A DNA stretch of 64,000 nt from Pseudohalioglobus sediminis (GCF_008370495.1 NZ_VTUX01000006.1:124001-188000); one strand, 5' to 3'; shown: positions 33,397 to 43,145, counted from the stretch's first letter. The notes: generated by a model not told the origin, from the sequence alone. A program made the numbers and translations.

Positions 33397-33569
33397 GGCA
33401 TTCTCCAACACTGCCCCACGCAGCGGCAAAGGGTCTTACATCCAGAGGCTGCTGGCAACTCTGGCCAGCATTCTTTGCACCGGCCCGGGCGTCGGCAGGG
33501 AATGACGATGGCATTCGTGCGATACCACTGGTAGATTGGCCACGACATCGACTGTAGCCCCAATCACGC

Positions 33570-34502
33570 ATGCCAACACCCCTGATCCACATCGGCTTTT
33601 ATAAAGCTGCATCAACATGGCTGCAAAAGCGCTACTTCTGTGAACAGTTCGGCTACCAGCGGGTGATGGATTCTCTGCGCCTGCAGGTGAACTACCTTGA
33701 CCCGAAAGAACCCGGGTACCAGGCCAGCGCCAGTCGCGCGAGGCTGGCGGCACAGATGGAGCCGATCGTTCAGCGCGGCTTGTGCCCGGTGATTTCGTCA
33801 GAAGGCCTGTGTGGCGACCTGCTGCGTGGCGGCCATAACCAGCAACACAATGCCAGGCGCCTGCGTGACATCACCAAGGGCGACCCGCGCATCCTGCTGG
33901 TGGTACGGGAACAGCGCCAGCTGCTGCGCTCCGCGTACAAGACCCTGGTGTACTTTGGTGAAAGCCGCAATATCAGCCGCCTGCTGCAACCGCTTTCGGC
34001 ATCGGAGAGCCCACGATTCCATCCCGGCTTCCTTTGCTTCGACCGACTCGTGGAACTCTACCAGGGCCTGTTTTCCGCTCCCGCGGTGCTGGTGCTTCCC
34101 TATGAAATGTTTCGTGACAATCCGCGAGCTTTCCTGCGACGCATCCGCGAACACGTCGGACTTGAGGCAGTGGCCGACACGCACTTCGATCCCCTGCCCT
34201 TCAAGCAAAAACTCAACGCCAGCGATAAACTCGGCTTCATCGAGGGCCAGCGCATGGCCAATCGCCTGGCAGGCAACACACGCAACGACTTCAGTGGCCG
34301 CAATGAACACAACGATTTCGCCAGGGTGATACGGCGGATCGCGTGGCACAAGCAGCACAACAGGTCACTGCCCGTGGACAACTGGCTGGAGCGGCGTTTC
34401 CATGCCAGGGTCGAGGCGTTGACCCAAGGTGTGTTTGCCGACAGCAACCGCAGACTGCAACAACTGACCGGTTTGGACCTTGCACCCTATGGTTACCAGT
34501 AG
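33570..34502 (+). CDS. Sulfotransferase family protein (KAASTWLQ type)
   Basis: A 310-residue protein beginning MPTPLIHIGFYKAASTWLQ. That 5'-phosphosulfate (PSB) loop variant K-x-x-S-T-W-L-Q is characteristic of a bacterial sulfotransferase branch that moves sulfate from PAPS to carbohydrate or lipid acceptors. A second element, ILLVVREQRQLLRSAYKTLV, fits the 3'-phosphate-binding (PB) region with Arg and Ser. No membrane helix. First gene of a plus-strand set (33570-37294) at the left edge of the glycan block. No PAPS synthesis gene is in the window. Confidence 0.82.
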   Translation: MPTPLIHIGFYKAASTWLQKRYFCEQFGYQRVMDSLRLQVNYLDPKEPGYQASASRARLAAQMEPIVQRGLCPVISSEGLCGDLLRGGHNQQHNARRLRDITKGDPRILLVVREQRQLLRSAYKTLVYFGESRNISRLLQPLSASESPRFHPGFLCFDRLVELYQGLFSAPAVLVLPYEMFRDNPRAFLRRIREHVGLEAVADTHFDPLPFKQKLNASDKLGFIEGQRMANRLAGNTRNDFSGRNEHNDFARVIRRIAWHKQHNRSLPVDNWLERRFHARVEALTQGVFADSNRRLQQLTGLDLAPYGYQ

Positions 34503-34524
34503 CACCGATTGAGGACGGACAGGC

Positions 34525-35313
34525 ATGCACGAACAGGCTACATCACCGCTATTCGCCCTTGTCTGCGGCTTTGAAAAGTCGGGTACCACCCTGCTCAACG
34601 AGATCCTCAGGCGCCACCCCGGGGTCGATTCCGGCTTTGAATGCGGCTTCCTGCTCGGCCAGTCACCGCGGGATTTTCCCTCTATACAGCCCTACTGCAC
34701 CTTCTTCCGCCAGAAATGGGGCGTCAGCAAGGACGACATACGCTATATCTGCGATACGGACGACTGGGATGAGTGCTATCGCCGCGTCCGCGAGCGCGCG
34801 GGCGTGATCGAGGACAAGCACAGCCTGCTGTTCGACAAGACACCGGCCTACATGAAAGTGCTGGACGCGGTGCTCGATCGCGCCACCGATATCCCCTGCG
34901 TCGTCTGCGTGCGCGACCCGCGCGCCCTTATGTGCTCATGGGCACATTGGTCCGGTCACAAGGAAGACGCCGAGCAATGGCTGCGTGAAAACTTTGCCAG
35001 TAATTGCGAGCGCTATCTCAGTTACGCGCACGGTTACTCCCGCGCCATGAAGGCGCACAGTTCGCGCATCCTGGTTAGCCAGTTCGAGCCACTGTGCCTG
35101 GCTCCCGAAGAAAAGCTGCAACAGGTATTCCGTTTCCTGGGCCTGGGCTTCGAGCCCGACTACCTGCAATTTTCCTCGGAGCACTTCGTCTATGGCAACA
35201 CGGTATCCACCGACTACCTCTTCCCCTACCGGCACATGCTTTCCGATTCACTGTGCCGGGATATCCTTGAGGCCACACGGGATTACGCCGCTTGGCACTT
35301 CCACGGTGAGTGA
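34525..35313 (+). CDS. Sulfotransferase
   Basis: A 262-residue sulfotransferase with the PAPS loop CGFEKSGTTLLNEILRRHPG at residues 14-33 and the PB-type VVCVRDPRALMCSWAHW near residue 130. The late Phe/Glu-rich segment LLVSQFEPLCLAPEEKLQQVF-like, where the C-terminal helix begins, is the usual end of the family. It follows the first sulfotransferase by 22 bases and precedes a desaturase-type gene. Soluble, cytoplasmic; the acceptor is probably a surface glycan or lipid intermediate, judging only from neighbours. Confidence 0.87.
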   Translation: MHEQATSPLFALVCGFEKSGTTLLNEILRRHPGVDSGFECGFLLGQSPRDFPSIQPYCTFFRQKWGVSKDDIRYICDTDDWDECYRRVRERAGVIEDKHSLLFDKTPAYMKVLDAVLDRATDIPCVVCVRDPRALMCSWAHWSGHKEDAEQWLRENFASNCERYLSYAHGYSRAMKAHSSRILVSQFEPLCLAPEEKLQQVFRFLGLGFEPDYLQFSSEHFVYGNTVSTDYLFPYRHMLSDSLCRDILEATRDYAAWHFHGE

Positions 35314-35379
35314 GGCACCCGAGTGTTGCCGGGAAATCAAATGGGGTATGATCACGCAGCCGTAACTGCCGCATAATCC

Positions 35380-36351
35380 ATGACAACCGCTTCCGCCACC
35401 ACAACCAGACCGCTAAGCGCCTACCTCAGCAATGATGAGATCCGGTCGCTACAGGCTTTCTCACCTGCGCGAGTGTGGATCGACACCCTCTTCACCTGGG
35501 CCCTGGTGCTCGCCTGCCTGGCGGCCTGCGCCACCTGGAATAACCCGGTGCTGTGGGTACTCAGCTTCGTGGTCATCGCCTCGCGCCAGCTCGCACTTAC
35601 CCACCTTGTTCACGACGCCAGCCACTATCGGCTGTTTGCCTCGCGCCAGTTCAACGACCTGTTCAGCGATATCCTGCTGGCAGGGCCGGTAGGCATCTCC
35701 ACCGCCAGTTATCGCGCCCAGCACCTGCCGCACCATCGCTACCTGGGCGACAGGACCCGCGACTCAGACCAGCGCAGCTGGTACGCCATCAAGGGCGGCC
35801 TGTTCTGGAAACGCACCCTGCTCACGCTTGCCGGCTGGGAAGCACTGGTGACATTTGGCTCCTATGCGCGCGCCGACGGCGGCGGCGAAAACAGCGGCTT
35901 GCTGTGGCGACTGTGCTGCGCCGCCCTGGGCAATGGCCTGCTACTGCTGTACTGCTGGTGGCTGGGGCAACCGGCGCTCTACCTGGTGATGTGGTTCCTG
36001 CCGCTGCTTACCCTTACCATGCTGCTGCAGAACTACCGGGTTATCGCCGAGCACCAGCCGGAGAGCTATGCAGCGCGGGGCATCGATCGCGCACCCGAAT
36101 CCTTTACGCCGGCACTGACGCGGACACTGCAACCCGGGCCAATGGGCCGGTTTTTACTGGGACCAATGAATTTCTATTATCATCACGAGCATCACCTGAT
36201 GCCCTCTGTGCCGTATCACCAGTTACCGCGAATGCATCGTTTGCTGCAGGATCGCGGCTATTTCCGCGATCACAGCGAGGTACTGGGCAGCGGCTACGCA
36301 CAGACCCTGTACAAGCTGGTTCGTCCGCAACGGAGCACCACGAATGGCTGA
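35380..36351 (+). CDS. Membrane fatty-acid desaturase/hydroxylase family enzyme
   Basis: A 323-residue membrane di-iron protein with the three His boxes of the family: HDASH (near residue 86), HLPHHR (near 118) and HHEHH (near 272). Hydrophobic segments lie at about 30-68 and 175-215. Members desaturate or hydroxylate acyl chains, carotenoids or sphingolipid-like molecules. It stops inside the next gene (8-base overlap with the methyltransferase), so it belongs to the glycan-block operon rather than to lipid metabolism elsewhere. Substrate unknown. Confidence 0.85.
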   Translation: MTTASATTTRPLSAYLSNDEIRSLQAFSPARVWIDTLFTWALVLACLAACATWNNPVLWVLSFVVIASRQLALTHLVHDASHYRLFASRQFNDLFSDILLAGPVGISTASYRAQHLPHHRYLGDRTRDSDQRSWYAIKGGLFWKRTLLTLAGWEALVTFGSYARADGGGENSGLLWRLCCAALGNGLLLLYCWWLGQPALYLVMWFLPLLTLTMLLQNYRVIAEHQPESYAARGIDRAPESFTPALTRTLQPGPMGRFLLGPMNFYYHHEHHLMPSVPYHQLPRMHRLLQDRGYFRDHSEVLGSGYAQTLYKLVRPQRSTTNG

Positions 36352-37294
36352 TACGCAAGCCGCCAGCTGCCAGGCCTGTGGCGCACCACTGACACAGGTC
36401 AGCCTCGCACACCCGGTCGACTATGAGTACGGCGTGGAACCCAGCGAAGACTACCGTTACCTGCGCTGCGGCCGCTGCGCCTCCGAGTGGCTTGACCCAC
36501 GCCCGACTGACGCCCAGTTACCCGCCTTCTACCCTGACAACTACCACGCGCACAATGACGACCACGGGCTGGTTGCCGGGACACTGGTGCGCCTGCGCGG
36601 CTGGCTGCGCGGTCGGAAATACCGCGCCTTGCTGCCCGATCGCAAACAGGGTGCACTGTTCGACGTGGGCGCGGGCGACTGTCGACACTTTGATGAGTTG
36701 CAGCGTTACGCTGACTGGGAATTTGCCGGCATCGAGATACAGGAACCGGTCGCGGAGATGGCGCGCCAACGTGGCTACGACATCGAAACCGGCGTGCTGG
36801 AAAACATGGATATGACACGTCACCGGGGCAGGTATGACGTGGTTTCGATGAATCACGTGCTGGAACACGTGCGTGAGCCCGGCGAGGTACTGGCGCGCTG
36901 CTACGCGCTGTTAAAACCCGGTGGCTACCTTATCGGCCAGCAACCCACCAACAGCACCTGGGAAACCGTGTTCGGCGATGCCTGGGCGGGTTACCACTAC
37001 CCACGCCACCTGCAGGTATTCTCACGCAACGGCCTGCGCACACTGATGCAGGAAAAGGGCTTCACCGATATTTCAATCACCGCCGCGCCGCATTGCCAGA
37101 CAGCAATCTCAATGCAGAACGCGGCCCTCGCCAGGGGCTGGTCGCTAAAGCTGGATCATGGCCGCTCCAGCATCTACGGCCTGCTGCTGTTGTTGAGCCT
37201 GCCCGCCGAGTTTCTTGCCTGGATAGCCGGCAAATCCGGCACCATTGATTTTATCGGGCGCCGCCCTCAGCAGAGCTCAGCCGTAGCTGGCTGA
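36344..37294 (+). CDS. SAM-dependent methyltransferase with N-terminal zinc ribbon
   Basis: A 316-residue protein. An N-terminal CxxC pair (CQACGAP, then RCGRC) resembles the zinc ribbon of sugar C-methyltransferase-like proteins. The class I SAM domain starts at about residue 100 with ALFDVGAGDCRHFDELQ, and NHVLEHVREPGEVL is the Methyltransf_23 signature. The C-terminal hydrophobic stretch near 285-300 may associate with membrane. Its last 44 bases overlap the 3' end of the convergent desaturase gene. Acceptor unknown; a nucleotide-activated or lipid-linked sugar is likely from context. Confidence 0.82.
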   Translation: MADTQAASCQACGAPLTQVSLAHPVDYEYGVEPSEDYRYLRCGRCASEWLDPRPTDAQLPAFYPDNYHAHNDDHGLVAGTLVRLRGWLRGRKYRALLPDRKQGALFDVGAGDCRHFDELQRYADWEFAGIEIQEPVAEMARQRGYDIETGVLENMDMTRHRGRYDVVSMNHVLEHVREPGEVLARCYALLKPGGYLIGQQPTNSTWETVFGDAWAGYHYPRHLQVFSRNGLRTLMQEKGFTDISITAAPHCQTAISMQNAALARGWSLKLDHGRSSIYGLLLLLSLPAEFLAWIAGKSGTIDFIGRRPQQSSAVAG

Positions 37295-38210
37295 GCAGCT
37301 GCCCCAGGCGCTCGGTATAGGACGGCACCAGGACCACTCCCGGCAGGGCGTCCCGTTCACGCAGGTAATGATGCAGCCGCTCCAGGTGGCAGGCCGGAAC
37401 CCCGCCGTAGAGATGGTGCTCGGCATGGAAATTGAAATTGGCCGCCCCAAGCAGGTAACGCTGCCAGGCGCTACAGGGGAAACTCATCAAGCGCTGCGGC
37501 GGCTCAGCGGGATCAGCGTGCTCCAGCATCGCCCTGGTGGCGCTGAAGCCGGCCAGCAGCGTAAAGATAGCGACAAACCACAGTGAGTAGGCCCACCAGT
37601 GCCCGGTCCCCCACCACCACAGGCACACCAGCACCAACTGCGATACCATCACCGGCAACCAGTCGCGCAGCGTTGACCACAGCATTGCCCCGGGCGCACC
37701 CTCTCCACCGCTTGCATCTTTTTTGGCTTGCTTACCGGAGCCACGCAGTACCCTGCCCACCGCGGGCAGTACGGCACCACCGGTATAGGCACCGATCAGC
37801 CAGCGCAGCAGGCCACGCGGTGTGTCGCGGCCAAACAGGCTGAAATCGTAGTTTTCCCGCTCGTAATCCTGCTCCTGCTCAAAATAACGATGGTGGGTCA
37901 TGTGATTGCGACGCATCGCCTCGTTGGGCAGGCCGAGCGGTCCGTGCAAAAGGTAACGGGACACGAACTCATTCACGCGCTGGCTGGAAAACAGGTTCCG
38001 GTGCAAGCCGTGGTGACCGAGCACGGAAAGGTGGTACTGCATATGACCAACCACTACAAAGGCCAGCAGCCAGACCAGCGGGTTGTCGCTGAGACCGCAC
38101 AGCCAGATCGCCGCGCCGATGGTGAGCCAGCAGCGCAATAACTGCCGCCAGGCCCAGGCGTCGTCCACCTGCTTGAATTCAGCGGGCAGGTCGGCGAAGC
38201 GGATAGTCAT
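37251..38210 (-). CDS. Second membrane desaturase/hydroxylase family enzyme
   Basis: A 319-residue membrane di-iron protein from ATG 38210, which overlaps the stop of the upstream methyltransferase (ATGA); the open frame further upstream is inside that gene. His boxes HHGLH, HMTHH and HAEHH are complete. Compared with the first desaturase (35380-36351) the spacing and sequences differ clearly, so it is not a recent duplicate. It is last in a three-gene minus-strand operon with two methyltransferases, and overlaps the convergent methyltransferase gene by 44 bases. Substrate unknown. Confidence 0.84.
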   Translation of the reverse strand: MTIRFADLPAEFKQVDDAWAWRQLLRCWLTIGAAIWLCGLSDNPLVWLLAFVVVGHMQYHLSVLGHHGLHRNLFSSQRVNEFVSRYLLHGPLGLPNEAMRRNHMTHHRYFEQEQDYERENYDFSLFGRDTPRGLLRWLIGAYTGGAVLPAVGRVLRGSGKQAKKDASGGEGAPGAMLWSTLRDWLPVMVSQLVLVCLWWWGTGHWWAYSLWFVAIFTLLAGFSATRAMLEHADPAEPPQRLMSFPCSAWQRYLLGAANFNFHAEHHLYGGVPACHLERLHHYLRERDALPGVVLVPSYTERLGQLLSQLRLSSAEGGAR

Positions 38211-39199
38211 CGCGCCGCGCCCCCTGGTTTGGTGAATACAAAGTCGATATTGCCGGTACTGGAAAACACCTGCTGTACCAGGGTCAGGGGGATTGCTGCC
38301 AGGGTGAGGTAGGGGTACAGCCTGCTGCTGGATGGCATGAAGTTGTTGCCACGGCGCAGTGCCCACCATTTCTCCAGGCTATTGGCCCAACCGGTCGCGC
38401 TGGAAAGTGAGTTGCTGATACTGTGCACCTCGAGACCGGCGGCCTCGGCGTGGCGGCGCAGCGTATCCGGCGTGTATAGCACCAGGTGACGGGGTACATG
38501 CCACTGCGACCAGTACTGGCCAAACAGCTTGCAGTCCCAGGCGTCTATGTTGGGAGTCTGCCCGTAGATTGCCCCACCCGGTTCCAGCACTTCAGCCAGC
38601 TTGCGCAGCGCCCCCACCGGGTCCGGGAGGTGCTCGATCACATGGAACAGGTGAATGACACCCACGGAATTTGCGGCCACGTGCTGCTGCAGTGTGTCCT
38701 CGTCACAGAGATAGCCCTCCAGGCCCAGCTCATGCACCGCTTCGATAGAGCGGGGATTGACCTCAGTGCCGATCAAACGCCAGTCCACGCCGCCACGCCG
38801 CAGCAGTTCCAGCCAGATACCGGCACCGCAGCCGTAATCCAGCAGCACCCGGTTATCGCCCGGGAACAGCTGCGCCAGCGTGCGGATCTTGCCCCGGGTT
38901 ACCGCCAGCGCCAGGTGCTTGAAGATAAAGCCGCGCTCGTCGTAGCTCTGGTAGCAGTGATATTCGTTGTTATAAAAGTAGTCCAGCTCCTGCTGGCAGA
39001 TACGCCTGCGCAGGTAAACCGTGCCACATTGCGTGCAGCTGACATACTGGAAGCGCATGTCCCGGTAGGGCTGTTCTGCCTCGCCGTAGATATCGGTATC
39101 CGGCATGACCGGCGTGGCAGGGACACTAGCATCACTACCGCAAAGCAGGCAGTCCACCTCTTCAAAATACTGGTCGATTTTGCGCGCGGCGCTACTCAT
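38207..39199 (-). CDS. SAM-dependent methyltransferase with N-terminal zinc ribbon
   Basis: A 330-residue protein organised like the one at 36344-37294. N-terminal CLLCGS and CTQCG make a zinc-ribbon pair, then class I SAM domain from about residue 105 (VLLDYGCGAGIWLELLRRGG) with IHLFHVIEHLPDPVGAL. Both ends overlap neighbours by four bases (ATGA), so it is tightly coupled to the methyltransferase upstream and the desaturase downstream. Probably modifies a sugar or lipid head group. Confidence 0.84.
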   Translation of the reverse strand: MSSAARKIDQYFEEVDCLLCGSDASVPATPVMPDTDIYGEAEQPYRDMRFQYVSCTQCGTVYLRRRICQQELDYFYNNEYHCYQSYDERGFIFKHLALAVTRGKIRTLAQLFPGDNRVLLDYGCGAGIWLELLRRGGVDWRLIGTEVNPRSIEAVHELGLEGYLCDEDTLQQHVAANSVGVIHLFHVIEHLPDPVGALRKLAEVLEPGGAIYGQTPNIDAWDCKLFGQYWSQWHVPRHLVLYTPDTLRRHAEAAGLEVHSISNSLSSATGWANSLEKWWALRRGNNFMPSSSRLYPYLTLAAIPLTLVQQVFSSTGNIDFVFTKPGGAAR

Positions 39200-40008
39200 G
39201 ACGCAGCCTCGCTGCCGTCCAGCTGACGGGGCTGGTCACACTTGCGCCAACGGCAGGCAACCAGGGGGGCGGTGCGCTTGCCCATTAACGGGCTGAACAG
39301 CCGCTCCAGGAAAAATGCCGCCGGCGCGTAGTACTTCTTGGCCCACAGGGGAATGCGCAACACCATGGACTGCGCTACCAGGAAATAAGCCACGCTGCCA
39401 AGGTAATGGGTTTTCTCGCAAACAAAGCGCCCGTGAAACTGTTCACTCATTGCCTCAACATCCACCGACTCCTCATTCTCGGCGAAAATATCACGATCGA
39501 AGCGGTACCACAGATTCCTGGCACCATCGTAGAGGGAGCCGCGGTGAGGCTCGGAAAAACAGAAATACCCGCCCGGCTTGAGAATACGGTACAACTCTTC
39601 CAGCGCGTCGTTCAGCCGCGGGTGCAGATGATGCAAACCGGCCTGCACGATAACCATATCGAAGGATGCGTCTTCCAGCTGCGAGTCGAATATGGAGGCG
39701 CGGATACCCCGGCACCCCGGCCAACGCGCCTCGAACGACGCCACGGCACTGTCGGACACATCCAGACCGGTCACCCGGGCGCCGCGTTCGAGGAGGTAAG
39801 CCGTGGTCGGACCACTGCCACACATGGCCTCGAGCACGTGTTTGCCGGAAAAATCCAGGCCCTCGAACATCGGCTCGAAAATGAACCGGCGCCGGTAGAG
39901 CTGGCTGGTGGGGTCGTCGTAATGCGCCTCATACTTATCCAGCAGGCGATTGAAATACTCCCGCTGAATGTCCTCAGCAGAGGGTTTTACTGTCGTTTCC
40001 GGTTTCAT
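39196..40008 (-). CDS. Class I SAM-dependent methyltransferase
   Basis: A 270-residue Methyltransf_11-like protein: SAM loop HVLEAMCGSGPTTAYLLERG near residue 55, LDVSD acidic loop, and HHLHPRLNDALEELYRILKPGG. Unlike its neighbours it has no zinc ribbon. A hydrophobic C-terminal part (about residues 195-230) suggests membrane contact. First gene of the minus-strand operon 40008-37251; ATG 40008 faces the divergent large membrane protein across 220 bases. Confidence 0.83.
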   Translation of the reverse strand: MKPETTVKPSAEDIQREYFNRLLDKYEAHYDDPTSQLYRRRFIFEPMFEGLDFSGKHVLEAMCGSGPTTAYLLERGARVTGLDVSDSAVASFEARWPGCRGIRASIFDSQLEDASFDMVIVQAGLHHLHPRLNDALEELYRILKPGGYFCFSEPHRGSLYDGARNLWYRFDRDIFAENEESVDVEAMSEQFHGRFVCEKTHYLGSVAYFLVAQSMVLRIPLWAKKYYAPAAFFLERLFSPLMGKRTAPLVACRWRKCDQPRQLDGSEAAS

Positions 40009-40228
40009 AGCGTGTAAAATCGATAGTTATGTAGAGACGCATCCGGACCTCGCCTGCCGTTCGCTCAAAAGCAAGTGGGACGTATGTGCGAAAGCGCCAT
40101 TCTAGTCGCATGCCAGCCGCTTTGTATAGCGTATGCCGCGCCAGCGTCGGTGCGCAGCAGCACCGACATGCCACAGCTATACCGGGAATGAGCAAGGGCG
40201 CGCACAATAACAGGGAAGACAGGGATTC

Positions 40229-43069
40229 ATGAATACACCGGGCACGCCGACCGCGGCCGTCTGCCACGCCGCGCCCGGCAGCAGATTTACGCTTGTCCTG
40301 ATAGGGATTGCCGTACTCCTCCTCGGCGGACTGCTGGGCGCCGTGCTACAGGAAGGCGCTGCTTTCGACAGTTTTGCCGGCCGTACCATCGGCATCAGCC
40401 TGCTGTCCGATGTCGATCCGCACTATCGCATCGGTATTTTCCTGCTGCTCTCTGCATTGGCCATCCTCGCCAGCTTCGCGTTGTTTACCCTTAGCGGTTT
40501 CCGCCCCGCCTGGCAGCCCAAGCTGCCGGGCTCCCTGCCCGGCGTGGTGCTGGTGAGCTGTTTGGTGGCCAATGGCCTGGCCGCCATGACACACCCCGAT
40601 CAGGCGCTGTTCCTGGCCGGCGCGGCGCATACCGCTTTCATACTGGCAATGTGGTGGTGGCATGGGCGCTATTGCCGCCGCGACAAATGCATCGCCGAAG
40701 ACCAGGTCGAACCCGGGACCGAGCAGTTTCTGCTGCAATTCTGCTGTGCCTGGCAGGTTGCCACGCTCATTCTCTGGCTGGGGGGGCTGCAACCGGGGCT
40801 GCTGCACTATGCGCTGACCATTGCCTGTTACCTGCTGTTGCTCCGTTTCGCGCCCACCGCATCAATCGGGCGCTGGCAGGTCGCACTGCGCGGACTGCTG
40901 CTGACAGCCCCGGTGCTGCTGATCGCAGCTATCGAGTGGAACTATTTCCGTGGTGGAGAGAGCGCAACCGCAGCCGGCGTGCTGCTGCGTTTGCTGGCGC
41001 TTGCAGCCCTGGCTCTCGCCACCCTGGCTATAGTGAATCCCGGACTCCGACGCCTGGCCTGGCTCGGGTGCCTCGGCGTACTGATGAGCACCTTCATAAT
41101 CAACCAGTACGACAACACCATTGCCTACCGGGCCTACGACATGTTCCACCTGGCGGAGAAAATCCTGCCTTTACAACAATGGGACCTGTTCCGCTCCATA
41201 CCCTACCTCGACTACCACCCGGGTCACGGCGTCTTCGACATGTTGCCCCATGGCGCTTACCACGCGCTGAACAACGGCGACCCGCTGGAATCGCTTATCT
41301 GGGGCAACGGCTACTTTATCGGCTGGACGGTGCAAACCCTGTATATCGCGCTACTGTTCGTGCTGCTGGCGCGGCACCTGGGCACGATGACAGCTTTCGG
41401 ACTGCTCTGGCTGCTACCTGTGTTTCACCTGTTCGAGCCCTACAACACCCTGCTGTTACTGCCGCTGTTCAACCTGATGCAGATCGCCCGAACGGGTAAA
41501 CCGCTGCCCTGGTGGCTACTGCAATGGATCATTACCCTGGGGCTGGTGTTCTGGCGCACCGATTTTGGCCTGATCGTGGCGGCGGGCAACCTGATCAGCG
41601 CCGCCGCGCTATCCTGGCACAGCAGGGGATGGCAAGCGCTGGCTGCCTGTGTTGGCAGTGCGCTGGCAGTGCTTGTGGTCACGGTATTGGTAGTGCTGGC
41701 CACGGACCCGGAGTTGATTGCAGAAAGACTGCTGCGCTGGCGCGATCTCATGGGCATACAACTGCTGGCGGCATCCTATGACCACTTCTACAAGGAGTGG
41801 ACCTACATGGCCTGGGGGCAGTACATCGTGCTGCCTGCCCTGGGTGCCCTCGCCGGTGGCTACGCCCTGGCCCAGGTGTATCTGCGTCGCGCCAGCACTG
41901 ATCTGGCGGTCCATCTGGCGATCATATTTGGCACCGCCATCGGTTTCGCGCTGTCTATCCGCCTGTTCCAGCGCCACTCTCTGGTGGAGGGCGTGATCAA
42001 GACCAACTTCTTCGTGCTCATGCCGGTGCTGGCCCTGGCCACCTTCGAAGTCTGTCGGCGCTGGAAAAGCCTGTTCGCGATAGCACTGGTGGCGCTTATC
42101 TTCATTACCATCCCGAAAACCGAAACCTACAGGGCGAACGCACCGTGGAGCCCGAGGCACTCCTATCCAGTGAGCACGCAACCCGGGGAATTCCCTCCCC
42201 TGGTGCAGGCGGGTCAGCGCCTGCAGAACAATGTCAGCCAGTATGACAGCTTCATCGATTTCAGTGCGCGCTACCTGAATGAAGGGGACGCATTTTACGA
42301 TTTCTCCAACGCGCCGATGCTTTATGTACTCGCCGGGATCCGCTTGCCCAACTATGTCTATGAGACCGTGTGGCACACCTCAGAAACGGTGCAGGAAACG
42401 ACCCTGGCAGAGCTCGAGGCGCTGCGCGCCGACAATCGCCTGCCATTCGTGGTGTTCCGCCAGAACAAGCCGCGCTGGGATGCCCTCGACGGTGTCGACA
42501 ATGCCCTGCGCTCCTATCGCATGGCCGAGTACCTGTACCAGCACTTCCGCCCTTGCGTGCGCATCGGCCGCTTTGATATCTGGACCGACAAGCGCCGCTC
42601 CTGCGAACAGAGTATCGCCCGGCAGATTCCGCCACAATCGGTCGCCGGCCAGGACATGCAGATGCTCAAGCGCGACTACCTGCAACAGGATATCGCCTTT
42701 GGTCACCTCGCCTACATCTGGGCCAACTACGACGAACACCCGGAATCCCTGGTAGCAAGCGAGCCCCTGCCAACCAGCGCACAGCCCTCGGGGGCTCTTG
42801 TGCTGCGTGCACCGGGCTCGGGTTTCTGCCGGCGCGGTAGCTGTTACCTGGAACTGGACCTGGAAGCGACGCAGCCGGGGGAGGCGGTGTTGCGTATCGG
42901 CAGTCGCAGGCAGGCGAGTTTTGCCGTGCGCCCCGGCACGCACCGCTACGTGTTGCGCATCAGTGCCCTGTGGCGCTGGCACCAGGGCGTGGGCGGCAAG
43001 CAATTGCGGCTGCGCGCACCGGATGGAGCCAGTTTGCAGCAGGCGCGACTGCTGGCGCCGGCGACGTGA
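40229..43069 (+). CDS. Large polytopic membrane protein, possible GT-C type glycosyltransferase
   Basis: 946 residues. The first 630 contain roughly a dozen hydrophobic helices in stretches of 18-22 residues. A loop with acidic and aromatic residues (YDMFHLAEKILPLQQWDLFR and SIPYLDYHPGHGVFDMLPHG, about residues 300-345) could be the periplasmic catalytic loop of a GT-C fold. The C-terminal 300 residues are soluble-looking, ending in a beta-rich module. I do not recognise a named family; GT-C is inference from topology and position at the head of a glycosyltransferase operon. Such enzymes would use polyprenyl-phosphate sugars, which fits the UbiA/HAD pair nearby. Confidence 0.6.
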   Translation: MNTPGTPTAAVCHAAPGSRFTLVLIGIAVLLLGGLLGAVLQEGAAFDSFAGRTIGISLLSDVDPHYRIGIFLLLSALAILASFALFTLSGFRPAWQPKLPGSLPGVVLVSCLVANGLAAMTHPDQALFLAGAAHTAFILAMWWWHGRYCRRDKCIAEDQVEPGTEQFLLQFCCAWQVATLILWLGGLQPGLLHYALTIACYLLLLRFAPTASIGRWQVALRGLLLTAPVLLIAAIEWNYFRGGESATAAGVLLRLLALAALALATLAIVNPGLRRLAWLGCLGVLMSTFIINQYDNTIAYRAYDMFHLAEKILPLQQWDLFRSIPYLDYHPGHGVFDMLPHGAYHALNNGDPLESLIWGNGYFIGWTVQTLYIALLFVLLARHLGTMTAFGLLWLLPVFHLFEPYNTLLLLPLFNLMQIARTGKPLPWWLLQWIITLGLVFWRTDFGLIVAAGNLISAAALSWHSRGWQALAACVGSALAVLVVTVLVVLATDPELIAERLLRWRDLMGIQLLAASYDHFYKEWTYMAWGQYIVLPALGALAGGYALAQVYLRRASTDLAVHLAIIFGTAIGFALSIRLFQRHSLVEGVIKTNFFVLMPVLALATFEVCRRWKSLFAIALVALIFITIPKTETYRANAPWSPRHSYPVSTQPGEFPPLVQAGQRLQNNVSQYDSFIDFSARYLNEGDAFYDFSNAPMLYVLAGIRLPNYVYETVWHTSETVQETTLAELEALRADNRLPFVVFRQNKPRWDALDGVDNALRSYRMAEYLYQHFRPCVRIGRFDIWTDKRRSCEQSIARQIPPQSVAGQDMQMLKRDYLQQDIAFGHLAYIWANYDEHPESLVASEPLPTSAQPSGALVLRAPGSGFCRRGSCYLELDLEATQPGEAVLRIGSRRQASFAVRPGTHRYVLRISALWRWHQGVGGKQLRLRAPDGASLQQARLLAPAT

Positions 43070-43145
43070 TCCTGCTTCTGGTCACGCCCACGGGCCGGCG
43101 CTATACTGCCGCACTCGCATACAATAAGTATCACCTGGCTACCTC

